NCBI RefSeq assembly: GCF_001889025.1 | Contig: NZ_CP018154.1 | Location: 1,168,501-1,232,500, forward strand | Reading direction: 5' to 3' | Origin: Sphingorhabdus lutea | GTDB taxonomy: Bacteria; Pseudomonadota; Alphaproteobacteria; Sphingomonadales; Sphingomonadaceae | DNA length: 64,000 nt | Notes under the pieces: generated by a model | Seen by the model: only the letters and a program-made list of their open reading frames with translations | Told to the model about the DNA's origin: nothing | Database searches by the model: none | Position numbers and translations under genes: made by a program | Shown: positions 25,041 through 34,432 of the stretch, piece after piece | Numbering within the stretch: position 1 is the first letter of the stretch | Layout: every line of letters starts with the position of its first letter

Positions 25041-26531
25041 ATGGCTGAACCACATAAAATTTTCTCCAATGGTGACCAAGAGGAAACCGCGCTTCCCGCA
25101 AATGTTGAGGCGGAGGCCGCCTTTTTAGGCGCGATTTTAATTGATAATCGGGTGTTGGAGGAGGTGGAGCAGCAGCTGCGTCCTGAACATTTTTTTGAAC
25201 CAATTCATGCCCGAATCTTTGAACAGATTTTACGATTGGCCGAACGCAGCATGGTGGTAACGCCGGTGACATTAAAACCATTATTCGATCAGGATGAGGG
25301 GATGAAATTGTTGGGCGGGCCGTCATATTTAATTAAATTAACCGCTGATGGCGCGGGTTTAATTGGCGCACGCGATTTTGCCCGGCAAATATATGATTTG
25401 GCGCTGCTGCGTGAATTGGTCAGTGTAGGGCGCAATTTGGTGAATAATGCGCTGGATACCAGCGAATCGGTTGACCCTAAAACACAGATTGAGGATGCAG
25501 AGGCGGCTTTATACCGCGTGGCCGATGGCGATAGCGAGGCAGGTTCGACCAAATCATTTGTCATGGCGTCGGCGGAGGCAATTCGCAATGTGGAAAAGGC
25601 GCTGTCGTCTGGTGGGCATTTATCCGGCACGACCACGGGTTTAACCAGTGTGAATGAAAAAATTGGCGGCCTGCATAATAGCGATCTTATCATCCTTGCC
25701 GGACGTCCGGGCATGGGTAAAACATCGCTGGCTACCAATATTGCGTTTAACGCCGCGCAGCGAAAGGTCCGCGATATAGAGGATAATATTGATCCGGCAA
25801 AATCAGTGGGCGCGGCGGTTGCTTTTTTCAGCCTTGAAATGTCGGCGGATCAGCTGGCTACGCGTATTTTGGCTGAACAATCAGGGATAAGCTCTGAATT
25901 GCTTCGTATGGGTAAGATTAGCAAAGAGGATTTTCGCAACCTATCCCGCGCGAGCCGAGAGCTTCAGGATTTACCGCTTTATATTGATGACACGCCCGGA
26001 TTGACCATTGCTGCGCTGCGCACACGGGCGCGGCGGTTACAACGTAAGCATGATATTGGTTTAATCGTGGTTGACTATCTTCAGCTTTTGCAAGGTTCGG
26101 GACGTAGTTCCGACAACCGCGTTAATGAAATTTCGGAAATTAGCCGGGGCCTTAAAACATTGGCCAAGGAATTAAGCGTGCCGGTTATCGCTTTGTCCCA
26201 GTTAAGCCGTGCGGTGGAACAACGCGAGGATAAACGCCCCATGCTGTCCGATTTGCGCGAATCCGGTTCGATTGAACAGGACGCTGATATGGTGTGGTTT
26301 GTATATCGTCAGGATTATTATGAAGCGGCCAAAGAACCACCAGCGGAAAATGAGGCGGCCTATAATGAATGGCGCGCCACGATGGAAAGGGTGCATGGCA
26401 TATCCGAGCTTATCGTTGCCAAACAACGTCATGGCGCAACGGGTAAAGTGCGGTTGAAATTTGAAGCGCGGATTACACGCTTTAGCGATTTGGCCGAAGA
26501 CCCATGGGGCGGCGATGATGATTATGAATAA
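25041..26531 (+). CDS. dnaB: Replicative DNA helicase
   Basis: The 496-residue hexameric helicase unwinds DNA at the replication fork. The N-terminal DnaB domain (about residues 15-120) starts LPANVEAEAAFLGAIL. The RecA-like C-terminal domain has Walker A GRPGMGKTS (about 221-229), FFSLEMS, Walker B LIVVDYLQLL and the arginine-finger region ending near residue 490. No intein interrupts it. It is divergent from UPF0262 and convergent with cysH. Confidence 0.97.
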   Translation: MAEPHKIFSNGDQEETALPANVEAEAAFLGAILIDNRVLEEVEQQLRPEHFFEPIHARIFEQILRLAERSMVVTPVTLKPLFDQDEGMKLLGGPSYLIKLTADGAGLIGARDFARQIYDLALLRELVSVGRNLVNNALDTSESVDPKTQIEDAEAALYRVADGDSEAGSTKSFVMASAEAIRNVEKALSSGGHLSGTTTGLTSVNEKIGGLHNSDLIILAGRPGMGKTSLATNIAFNAAQRKVRDIEDNIDPAKSVGAAVAFFSLEMSADQLATRILAEQSGISSELLRMGKISKEDFRNLSRASRELQDLPLYIDDTPGLTIAALRTRARRLQRKHDIGLIVVDYLQLLQGSGRSSDNRVNEISEISRGLKTLAKELSVPVIALSQLSRAVEQREDKRPMLSDLRESGSIEQDADMVWFVYRQDYYEAAKEPPAENEAAYNEWRATMERVHGISELIVAKQRHGATGKVRLKFEARITRFSDLAEDPWGGDDDYE

Positions 26532-26555
26532 TCACGCCCAAAACAAAAATAATGA

Positions 26556-27344
26556 TTAAAAGCTAGGCGCATTTGCCGGATTATCGGCATCATTTTGCAC
26601 ATCGGTGGGCGCATGAATGCCGCATTCAACCTTGTCCCACCCCTTCCAACGGCCCGAACGCGGGTCTTCACCCGGTGCAACTTTGCTGGTGCAGGGGGAA
26701 CAGCCAATGGAGGGATAACCCTGTGCCTCCAATGGGTGGCGGGGCAGGTTATGTGCGGTGAAATAGGCATCAAGCCGTTCTTTGTCCCAATTGGCCAGCG
26801 GGTTTATTTTTAATCGGCCCATGGCATCGCTATTGTCAAATTCCACTATTTTCAGGGCATTTCGGGTGGAGGATTGAAATCCCTTTCGCCCTGTAATCGA
26901 CGCGCGATAGGGCAATAACCCCTTGGCCAATGGCAATACTTTACGAATGTCACAACATCCATCGGGATCATATGACCAGCGGAGGCCATTTTCATCGCGC
27001 TTTGTAACTTCAACTTCTTCTGGCTCTAAAATAATCAAATTCAGGTCCAAATGTTTTGCCAAAATATCGCGATATTCCAATGTTTCGGCAAAATGTTTTT
27101 TGGTATCAAGGAAAAATACAGGTAAATCAGGACGCACTTGTCCAACCAAATGCAATAAAACCGCCGATTCCGCGCCAAATGATGACACGGTGACCGCACC
27201 GTTTAGCAACCCCAATTCGTTCAATTTTTGAACAGCGTCAAGACTGCTTAGGCCATTTAACTGTTCATTATATTGGGCGATATCTTCGGCCAGATAATGG
27301 GCGCTAATGTCCAAACGGTCAATGCTGCGGGCGGCATCAGCCAT
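26556..27344 (-). CDS. cysH: Phosphoadenylyl-/adenylyl-sulfate reductase
   Basis: The 262-residue enzyme reduces activated sulfate (APS or PAPS) to sulfite. It carries CC in DGCCDIRKV, plus CxxC in GCSPCTS and the ECGIH active-site motif. The CC/CxxC set binds a [4Fe-4S] cluster and marks the APS-reductase type found in many alphaproteobacteria. The start at 27344 overlaps the DUF934 gene by 8 bases; the longer open frame to 27419 runs deep into that gene. It is the last gene of the sulfate-assimilation operon. Confidence 0.94.
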   Translation of the reverse strand: MADAARSIDRLDISAHYLAEDIAQYNEQLNGLSSLDAVQKLNELGLLNGAVTVSSFGAESAVLLHLVGQVRPDLPVFFLDTKKHFAETLEYRDILAKHLDLNLIILEPEEVEVTKRDENGLRWSYDPDGCCDIRKVLPLAKGLLPYRASITGRKGFQSSTRNALKIVEFDNSDAMGRLKINPLANWDKERLDAYFTAHNLPRHPLEAQGYPSIGCSPCTSKVAPGEDPRSGRWKGWDKVECGIHAPTDVQNDADNPANAPSF

Positions 27345-27771
27345 GGCGTTTTTTCCAAATGGGAACGGCATTATCGGCGACAATTTGATATACCTCGCCA
27401 AAGCGAGCAATGGCGGCATCAGCGGAGGCCTTGTCTATTTCCTTATTTGGAGCGAAGCTGTTAAAACCACAACGGCGAAAATGGCGGATTTGGTCCAATA
27501 AAACATCGCCGCTGGCGCGTAATTCGCCCTTAAAGCCTGCCTCTGCCAATAAACGGGCGGAGGAATAGCCGCGTCCGTCGGCAAAGCTGGGGAATGTGAC
27601 GTCGATTAAGGATAATTTATCCAAATGGGGGAGGAGCAATTTTGCATCCTCGCCCGGTTCAATGCGAACCGCACTTACCCCATCATTTACGCCATTTTCC
27701 AAAAATTCATGAAGCGATATGGGCGCAGAATTTGTCACCTGCCCATCAAAATAACTTAAAATATTAGGCAT
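27337..27771 (-). CDS. DUF934 protein, sulfite-reduction accessory
   Basis: The 144-residue protein matches DUF934, seen almost always between sulfite reductase and cysH in alpha- and betaproteobacteria. Visible segments are FPSFADGRGYSSARLLAE and ELRASGDVLLDQI (regions). Its biochemical role is not established. It overlaps the upstream sulfite reductase and the downstream cysH by 8 bases each. Confidence 0.88.
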   Translation of the reverse strand: MPNILSYFDGQVTNSAPISLHEFLENGVNDGVSAVRIEPGEDAKLLLPHLDKLSLIDVTFPSFADGRGYSSARLLAEAGFKGELRASGDVLLDQIRHFRRCGFNSFAPNKEIDKASADAAIARFGEVYQIVADNAVPIWKKRHG

Positions 27772-29398
27772 AAAGCGCCTCCTTAAACGGGGTCATTCCC
27801 AAACGGCGATATGTGTCGATAAAACGTTCGCCCTCAGTGCGTTGTTCCAAATATAAATTGGTCACGGTTTCAATGGCATCGACCACGCCATCTTCAGTAA
27901 AACCGGGGCCGGTAATTTGAGCAAGGCTGGTATCTTCCTCTGCCGAGCCGCCAAGCAGCAATTGATAATTTTCAACGCCCTTTCTATCCACGCCCAATAT
28001 ACCAATATGACCGGCATGATGATGCCCACATGCATTGATACAGCCAGAGATTTTCAGCTTTAATTCGCCCAGCGCCTCTTGCTTGCCCTCTTTTGCAAAG
28101 CGGGTGGCAATTTTTTGCGCCACGGGTATCGACCGCGCATTGGCAAGGCTGCAATAATCAAGGCCGGGGCAGGCGATAATATCGCTGATAAGGTCAAGAT
28201 TTGCACTGGCCAAACGGGCGGCATCCAATTTTTGCCAAATGGCATAAAGATCGGATTTCTTCACATGCGGCAAAACAATATTTTGGGCATGGGTCACGCG
28301 TAATTCGTCAAAACTATATTGTTCGGCAAGGTCGGCCATCAGGTCAATTTGGGCAGAGCTGGCATCGCCGGGGATTTCACCGGGTGATTTAAGTGATATG
28401 TTCACAATGGCATAGCCCGATTGTTTATGCGGCGCGACATTTTGCTGTGTCCATGCGATGAAATTTGCATCATCGCTGCCATAATCATCGCTGGCATTTA
28501 CATCAAATGCTGGCGGCGCAAAATAGGCGTTTATGCGTTCCAATTCGGCGCGTGGCGGATCTAAATCCAATGTTTTAATATGCGCAAATTCTTCTTCAAC
28601 TTGGCGCGTATATTCTTCCTTGCCAAGCTCATGGACCAATATTTTAATCCGCGCCTTATATTTATTATCACGGCGGCCATAGCGGTTGTAAACGCGCAAA
28701 CATGCCTCGGCATAGCTGATAAGATCATCAATACCGACAAAGTCCCGTATAACAGGCGCAATCATCGGGGTGCGGCCCATGCCGCCGCCGACAAAAAATT
28801 TCGCGCCAATTTCACCAGCATCATTTTTAACCAATTCAATGCCAATATCATGCAGGCGCATGGCCGCACGGTCCTTTGGCGAACCAATGACGGCGATTTT
28901 GAATTTGCGCGGTAAATAGCTAAATTCCGGATGGAATGTTGACCATTGGCGCAATAATTCGGCCCATGGACGCGGATCGGCAATTTCATCGGCCGATGCG
29001 CCGGCATATTGATCCGCGCTGATATTGCGGATGCAATTGCCGCTGGTTTGAATGGCGTGCATTTCCACACTGGCCAAATCGGCCAAAATGTCGGGCGTAT
29101 CTTCCAATTTAATCCAATTATATTGGATATTTTGGCGGGTGGTAAAATGGCCATAATCACGGTCATATTTACGCGCAATATGGCCCAACATCCGCATTTG
29201 TTTGCTGTTTAATGTGCCATAGGGGACGGCAACACGAAGCATATAGGCGTGAAGTTGCAGATATAGGCCATTTTTTAGGCGAAGTGGTTTAAATTGGTCT
29301 TCGGTGATTTCACCCGCGATACGACGGGCAACTTGGTCACGAAATTCATCCACACGGGCGTTAACAACCGCGCTGTCATATTGGTCATATTTATACAT
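27764..29398 (-). CDS. cysI: Siroheme-dependent sulfite (nitrite/sulfite) reductase
   Basis: The 544-residue protein has the two-fold ferredoxin-like/siroheme repeats of the family, with RQNIQYNWIKLED early and the [4Fe-4S]-siroheme cysteines late: C-x5-C in ACPGLDYC and C-x3-C in SGCINAC. It reduces sulfite to sulfide with siroheme made from the CobA product. Nitrite reductase is a possible alternative, but the neighbouring cysH, DUF934 and CobA genes argue for sulfite. It overlaps DUF2849 by 8 bases. Confidence 0.94.
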   Translation of the reverse strand: MYKYDQYDSAVVNARVDEFRDQVARRIAGEITEDQFKPLRLKNGLYLQLHAYMLRVAVPYGTLNSKQMRMLGHIARKYDRDYGHFTTRQNIQYNWIKLEDTPDILADLASVEMHAIQTSGNCIRNISADQYAGASADEIADPRPWAELLRQWSTFHPEFSYLPRKFKIAVIGSPKDRAAMRLHDIGIELVKNDAGEIGAKFFVGGGMGRTPMIAPVIRDFVGIDDLISYAEACLRVYNRYGRRDNKYKARIKILVHELGKEEYTRQVEEEFAHIKTLDLDPPRAELERINAYFAPPAFDVNASDDYGSDDANFIAWTQQNVAPHKQSGYAIVNISLKSPGEIPGDASSAQIDLMADLAEQYSFDELRVTHAQNIVLPHVKKSDLYAIWQKLDAARLASANLDLISDIIACPGLDYCSLANARSIPVAQKIATRFAKEGKQEALGELKLKISGCINACGHHHAGHIGILGVDRKGVENYQLLLGGSAEEDTSLAQITGPGFTEDGVVDAIETVTNLYLEQRTEGERFIDTYRRLGMTPFKEALYA

Positions 29399-29696
29399 TT
29401 TTGATTACCTGATTGAATATTTCTTCATCATTAGGGGCAAGGGTTAAATCCCTGCGAACCGTAGGGCCAAGGGCGCGGATGCGTTCTTTAATATGTTCGG
29501 GGCGTGGCGGTACGCTGCCTTGCTCTGCATCGATGATATAGGATCCGTTGATATTTTGCAGCGCCTCTTCGCGTTCCAAAATGGCCGCACCTTCATCGCC
29601 TGCATCCACTGCATCGGCAATATATTTGGACCAGCCATTACCCGTCCACCAAAGGACTTCGCCGCCCTTTAAGCTATTTCCTGTTAATAATTTCAT
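29391..29696 (-). CDS. DUF2849 protein
   Basis: The 101-residue protein matches DUF2849: LLTGNSLKGGEVLWWTG at the start and RERIRA-like KERIRALGPTVRRDL near the end. The family sits between cobA and sulfite reductase in alphaproteobacteria and has no known biochemical function. The start overlaps the cobA stop by 4 bases, and the end overlaps the sulfite reductase gene by 8. Confidence 0.88.
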   Translation of the reverse strand: MKLLTGNSLKGGEVLWWTGNGWSKYIADAVDAGDEGAAILEREEALQNINGSYIIDAEQGSVPPRPEHIKERIRALGPTVRRDLTLAPNDEEIFNQVIKNV

Positions 29697-30481
29697 TTTT
29701 TGCTTTCTGTTTCAACCTGTGCGGCGATGCTGGCAAATTGTGCCTGGGCATCGGAATTATTGACAATGTCCCCGACAATGATGATTGCGGGGCTTTTAAT
29801 CGCATTGCGTTTGGCAAGACCGGATAAATCATCCAATATACTGCGATAAGAACGGCTATATTCCCTAGTGCCATTTTCAATAATGGCAACGGGGCAATTG
29901 GGGGACAGCCCATCGGCGATAAGTTTTTCAGTGATCTTATGTGCATTGGCAAGGCCCATATATATAACCAATGTTCGGCCATTTCCGGCAAGTCCGGCCC
30001 AATTTTGGTCGCTAAGTCCCTTGCACTGACCCGCAACAAAGCTGACGATGCTGCTATGGTCCCTATGGGTAAGGGGCATGGCATGTTGGGCCGCACTGCC
30101 AATGGCGGCGCTTATCCCCGGGACAATATTCACATTGCATCCATTGGCGCGGCAATATTCCAATTCTTCGCCTCCACGGCCAAAAATAAATGGATCACCG
30201 CCCTTTAATCGAACGACATTTGCGCCGCCTTTGCATAAATCAACCAATAGGGAATTTATTTTATCCTGCGGCAAGCTGTGCCTGCTACGTTGTTTAGCGA
30301 CGCTAATCTTTATTGTATTTTCAGGCGCAAGGGCCAATATCTCATCACTAACCAACCCATCATGGACCAAATAATCGGCATTTTCGATAAGCTTTGCCGC
30401 CTTTAACGTCAATAATTCGGGATCGCCTGGTCCGGCGCCCACCAAATATATATGACCAAAGGAGGGGTTTTTATTGTTCAT
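29693..30481 (-). CDS. cobA: Uroporphyrinogen-III C-methyltransferase
   Basis: The 262-residue enzyme makes precorrin-2, the precursor of siroheme for the sulfite reductase two genes downstream. SUMT motifs are clear: VGAGPGDPELLTLKA (residues 13-27), VRLKGGDPFIFGRGGEE and VPGISAAIGSAAQ. Its length is that of the single-domain SUMT rather than the larger CysG fusion, so ferrochelation and oxidation must be done by another protein. AAGGATT precedes the ATG. It is the first gene of the operon. Confidence 0.95.
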   Translation of the reverse strand: MNNKNPSFGHIYLVGAGPGDPELLTLKAAKLIENADYLVHDGLVSDEILALAPENTIKISVAKQRSRHSLPQDKINSLLVDLCKGGANVVRLKGGDPFIFGRGGEELEYCRANGCNVNIVPGISAAIGSAAQHAMPLTHRDHSSIVSFVAGQCKGLSDQNWAGLAGNGRTLVIYMGLANAHKITEKLIADGLSPNCPVAIIENGTREYSRSYRSILDDLSGLAKRNAIKSPAIIIVGDIVNNSDAQAQFASIAAQVETESKK

Positions 30482-30600
30482 AATCCTTATATGGCAAAGG
30501 ACCGCATTTTTGGCAAAAAATGATTTATTTTACACCTATTAGAATGGCTTTATCATCCATTTATAATATTGAAATATAACATTTAAATTATTTTTATAAA

Positions 30601-32076
30601 TTATGCTGAGACAAGGGCGGCATTATTGGCAATATTTTTCTTTACCTCAGGCGACATGATATTTTCCATCTCGTCACGCATTCCCACGCCAATCATTGCC
30701 TTTAACTCCGCCTTTTCGGTCGAAATAACCGGATATCCGCAATAATCGGCGGCGTAAAAACCAGATGGGCGATTATTGCCCGATAAACCAATACCGCCAA
30801 TGGGCGCACCGTTAATCTCGCTATTTGTGGCGGTGTTGCGGTTGACAATACCGGCGCGGCTATTGGCCCAAAATTGATCAAATTGTTCATCGCTGCCGCC
30901 CAATAGGGACGCAGATAGCCCAAAACGTGTATTATTGGCCTCTTTTATGGCGTCTTCAAAGCTATTTACTCGGATAACCTGTAATAATGGGCCGAATAAT
31001 TCAATGTCTGGACGGTCCTTTACATCGGTAACATCAATTATTCCCGGAGTGATGAAAGGCCGATTTTTTACCGGACTTTTCATATGACGAATGGGGCGTC
31101 CGCCATGGCTCATCAATGCTAAAAAGCTTTCTACCAAGCCATCGGCGGATTGATTGTCAATGACCGGGCCCATAAAGGGCACAGGATCGCCATGGGGTTC
31201 GCTTATTATCAATCTGTCGGCTAATTTCTTAACTTCTGGCATTAAAATTTCAAACATATCGTCGGTTAAAATTAACCGCCGTGCATTTGTGCATTTTTGC
31301 CCCGCACTTAAAAAAGCAGATTGAATGATGACGGCTGCCATGGCGTGAATATTTTTGGTGTCCCATGCAATAATGGGATTATTCCCTCCCATTTGCAGAG
31401 ACAATAATTTATTTGGTTGGCTTGCAAATTGGCGGTTGATGGAAATGCCTGCACCCGCTGATCCGGTGAATAATATACCGGCAATATCGCCATGGGCGGC
31501 CAATTTTGCGCCGGTTTCATTATCCCCTTGAACCAATTCCACCACGCCCTCTGGAATGCCTGCCAAACGATAGAGACGGACCAGTTGCTCACCGGTGGCA
31601 GGGGTTAATTCCGAAGGTTTAAACACCACCGTATTTCCCGCAATTAACGCGGGGATAATGTGGCCATGCGGCGCAGCTGCTGGGGAACTAAATGGCCCCA
31701 ATACAGCCATAACGCCATGGGGTTTATGGCGCAGAGCCTGACGTTCAAATTGTTTGCCATTTAATAATCTTTGGGGTGTTCGTTCGGCAAAAGAACGCAC
31801 CGATTCTTGAATAGTGCGGGTTAATGATTCGACCTCTATTCTTGCTTCCCATAAAGGCTTGCCCGTTTCACGAGAGATTAAATCGACAAATTTCTCTCCC
31901 TCCACCGACAAACGGCCCGCAACTGCCCTTATCCTTTTTAACCGTTCATTAAGCGATAATGCAGCCCATTTTGGCCAAGTTGTTTGTGCGATTTCAACAG
32001 CTTGGTCAACATTTCCATATTGGCCTTCCCACATTTGCGCGCCAGTAGCTGGTTCAAAAGATTGAAAATTTCGCAC
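30601..32076 (-). CDS. astD: Aldehyde dehydrogenase, AstD (succinylglutamate-semialdehyde) type, Glu-to-Gln at general base
   Basis: The 491-residue protein matches AstD over its length, with FTGSAGAGISINRQFA, SAGQKCTNARRL and ELFGPLLQVI segments. AstD oxidises succinylglutamate semialdehyde in arginine catabolism. The nucleophile Cys262 is present. The general-base Glu of the ELGG-type motif (EMGGNNP in AstD) is replaced by Gln228 (LQMGGNNP). The 34-residue spacing to the Cys equals Glu268-Cys302 of ALDH2. The change may weaken hydrolysis or alter the reaction. The start is GTG. No other ast genes are adjacent, so the substrate assignment is tentative. Confidence 0.8.
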   Translation of the reverse strand: MRNFQSFEPATGAQMWEGQYGNVDQAVEIAQTTWPKWAALSLNERLKRIRAVAGRLSVEGEKFVDLISRETGKPLWEARIEVESLTRTIQESVRSFAERTPQRLLNGKQFERQALRHKPHGVMAVLGPFSSPAAAPHGHIIPALIAGNTVVFKPSELTPATGEQLVRLYRLAGIPEGVVELVQGDNETGAKLAAHGDIAGILFTGSAGAGISINRQFASQPNKLLSLQMGGNNPIIAWDTKNIHAMAAVIIQSAFLSAGQKCTNARRLILTDDMFEILMPEVKKLADRLIISEPHGDPVPFMGPVIDNQSADGLVESFLALMSHGGRPIRHMKSPVKNRPFITPGIIDVTDVKDRPDIELFGPLLQVIRVNSFEDAIKEANNTRFGLSASLLGGSDEQFDQFWANSRAGIVNRNTATNSEINGAPIGGIGLSGNNRPSGFYAADYCGYPVISTEKAELKAMIGVGMRDEMENIMSPEVKKNIANNAALVSA

Positions 32077-32321
32077 GATTACAAATTGTTCCTACACGCA
32101 GTAAAATAAATATATTCAATGTTAATATCCAGTAAATCCTAAATTTTCACTAATGAACGCATTATTTTTTTGAAGGAAGTTTATGTTTATTTTGTTATGG
32201 GGGGCGGAAAATTATCTATGCTGACCATAGGATGGCGATTGATAATTTTTTTATAGCTTTTCAGCGATGATATAGCTTTAAGGAATATAAATATAACAAA
32301 ACCCCCTTTTTAGGAGGAATG

Positions 32322-33212
32322 ATGGATAAGTTTGAAGACGGTATTTGGTGGTCGCATGATGGATTGCGGCTTCATTATCGTGATTATAAACAAGGAAATC
32401 CAAAGCCTGGATTATTGCCGCCAATTATTTGCATTCCCGGATTAACCCGTAATTGCAGAGATTTTGAAGAGCTTGCCATTCATTTGTCATCCCGGGCGCG
32501 GGTCATTACCGTCGATTTGCGCGGCCGGGGGGAAAGCGGATATGCCAAAGATCCGCTTAGCTATGTTCCCTTAACCTATGTTCAGGATATTGAATTATTA
32601 TTAAAGCATTTGGCAATTGATCGTTTCATTTTAATCGGCACTTCGCTGGGCGGTATTGTCAGCATGTTGTTAAGTTCCACTCGTCAGGGGCGTGTTGCGG
32701 GGCTTATATTAAATGATATTGGCCCAAAAATTGAAACAGAGGGGTTAGAGCGGATTAAATCCTATGTTGGGCAGGGGCGCAGCCATGAAACATGGGTTCA
32801 TGCGGGACGCGCATTGGAAGAGGCAGGGGCGGATATTCATCCCGATTTTACCTTGGAAGATTGGATTAAATTTGCCAAAAAATGTTTCCGTTTGACCAAA
32901 AGCGGCCGGATAGATTTAGATTATGATATGAAAATTGCCGAACCATTTCGCGTTCCGGGCGGTGAAACGGGCGTTGATTTATGGCCCGCATTTAAGGCAT
33001 TGGCCGACATCCCCACTTTAATTATCAGGGGTGAAACATCGGACATATTGTCACAGGAAATCGCCGAAAAAATGCAGGCACAATTGCGCAAGGCGACATT
33101 GGAAATAATCCCAAAAGTGGGTCATTGCCCAACTTTAGAAGAAAAATCATCATTAAAGGCGATTAAATACTTTTTAGATAATGTTAAAAAACAGGAAGCC
33201 GCCATCAAATGA
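32322..33212 (+). CDS. Alpha/beta hydrolase
   Basis: The 296-residue protein has the alpha/beta-hydrolase core: HG-like ICIPGLTRNCRDF, the nucleophile elbow GTSLGG and a late catalytic His in KVGHCPTLEE. Asp in RGRGESGYAK and RGETSD fit the family. The substrate is unknown; esterase, lactonase or C-C hydrolase are all possible. AGGAGG at 32312-32317 favours the second of two adjacent ATGs. The stop overlaps the glycosyltransferase start by 4 bases. Confidence 0.85.
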   Translation: MDKFEDGIWWSHDGLRLHYRDYKQGNPKPGLLPPIICIPGLTRNCRDFEELAIHLSSRARVITVDLRGRGESGYAKDPLSYVPLTYVQDIELLLKHLAIDRFILIGTSLGGIVSMLLSSTRQGRVAGLILNDIGPKIETEGLERIKSYVGQGRSHETWVHAGRALEEAGADIHPDFTLEDWIKFAKKCFRLTKSGRIDLDYDMKIAEPFRVPGGETGVDLWPAFKALADIPTLIIRGETSDILSQEIAEKMQAQLRKATLEIIPKVGHCPTLEEKSSLKAIKYFLDNVKKQEAAIK

Positions 33213-34360
33213 GTAAAAAATTCAAAATATTGCACTTACATGGCAGTTTTGACCGCGGCGGTAAGGAAGTGCGCTGTGCAAAATTGATGAATGATTTTGG
33301 TGAGGAGGCTGCCCACGTTATTTTATCCGCCGACAATGATGCAATTTCGGCAAGGGAGCTGATTGATAAAAATATTAAGGTGAGCTTCCCTGGCGATGCT
33401 GCGCCCGCATTGCACGGCATGCCGTCCATGGGGCGATATGTGCGACTGGCCGAATATATGCGTGGTTTTGACCTTATATTAAGTTATAATTGGGGCGCGA
33501 TGGATGGTGTTATGGCGCATACATTATTTCAAAAATCGCGTCATTTGCCGCCATTGATACATCATGAGGATGGGTTTAATGCCGATGAAATTAACCGTTT
33601 AAAAACAAAGCGCAATATTTTCCGTGCGCTTGCCCTATCCCGCGCCTATGCGCTTATCATGCCGTCGGAAACTTTGGTTCATATTGCCAAAAATAAATGG
33701 CATCAAAATGATAGTAAAATTCGCAAAATTACCAACGGCATTGATGTGGATGCGTTTGAAAAATTGGCAAAGGCCGATGCATTATCCCCATGGCGCGCGC
33801 AAAAGGGGCGGGTCACGGTTGGCACGGTGGCCGGTTTGCGCGGCGTGAAAAATTTGGGCGCTTTGGTGGATGCGGTTCACCGCGCGGGGGATAATATTGA
33901 TTTGGTGATTGTGGGCGAAGGGCCGGAGCGCCCCGCATTGGAAGCAAAAATTGCAGATATGCAAATGCACGGGCGCGTTACTTTGGTGGGGCATAAAAAT
34001 AATGCAAATGAGTATATCGGATTATTTGATATATTCGCCCTGTCATCATTAAGCGAGCAAGCGCCCATTTCGTTGATGGAGGCGATGGCCGCCGCTGTTC
34101 CGGTTGCGTCATTTGATGTGGGTGATGTCATGCCCATGGTGACACAGATAAACCGTGAATATATTGTCCCAAAACAAGATGTAAATGCATTGGCAAATGC
34201 GATAAAAATATTGGCCGGTGATGCAAAATTGCGCAAAAAATTGGGTGATGCGAACCGCGCACGGGCACAGGCAGAATTTAATTTGGAAAAAATGATCATA
34301 CGATATCGGATGATTTATGGCGCAGCGATGAAAAGCAGCGAATTTGCGCGACAAGTTTAA
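33209..34360 (+). CDS. Family 4 glycosyltransferase
   Basis: The 383-residue GT-B fold enzyme has the N-terminal LHLHGSFDRGGKE segment, the inter-domain VGTVAGLRGVKNLGALVDA and the C-terminal E-x7-E donor-site motif, SEQAPISLMEAMA. It transfers a nucleotide-activated sugar to an unknown acceptor, probably a lipid or polysaccharide. No other capsule or LPS genes are nearby; its partner is the coupled hydrolase. Confidence 0.88.
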   Translation: MSKKFKILHLHGSFDRGGKEVRCAKLMNDFGEEAAHVILSADNDAISARELIDKNIKVSFPGDAAPALHGMPSMGRYVRLAEYMRGFDLILSYNWGAMDGVMAHTLFQKSRHLPPLIHHEDGFNADEINRLKTKRNIFRALALSRAYALIMPSETLVHIAKNKWHQNDSKIRKITNGIDVDAFEKLAKADALSPWRAQKGRVTVGTVAGLRGVKNLGALVDAVHRAGDNIDLVIVGEGPERPALEAKIADMQMHGRVTLVGHKNNANEYIGLFDIFALSSLSEQAPISLMEAMAAAVPVASFDVGDVMPMVTQINREYIVPKQDVNALANAIKILAGDAKLRKKLGDANRARAQAEFNLEKMIIRYRMIYGAAMKSSEFARQV

Positions 34361-34432
34361 TATTTTTCGCTAACGAAGGCGCAGGCTTGGGAGATGGCCT
34401 ATATAGGTCGAAATAAAATATAGGAATTTTGA

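Noticed and set aside
32183..32224. A 14-codon frame after GAAGGAAG upstream of the hydrolase gene
   Set aside because: Too short to support, with no attenuation structure; the hydrolase has its own strong ribosome site.
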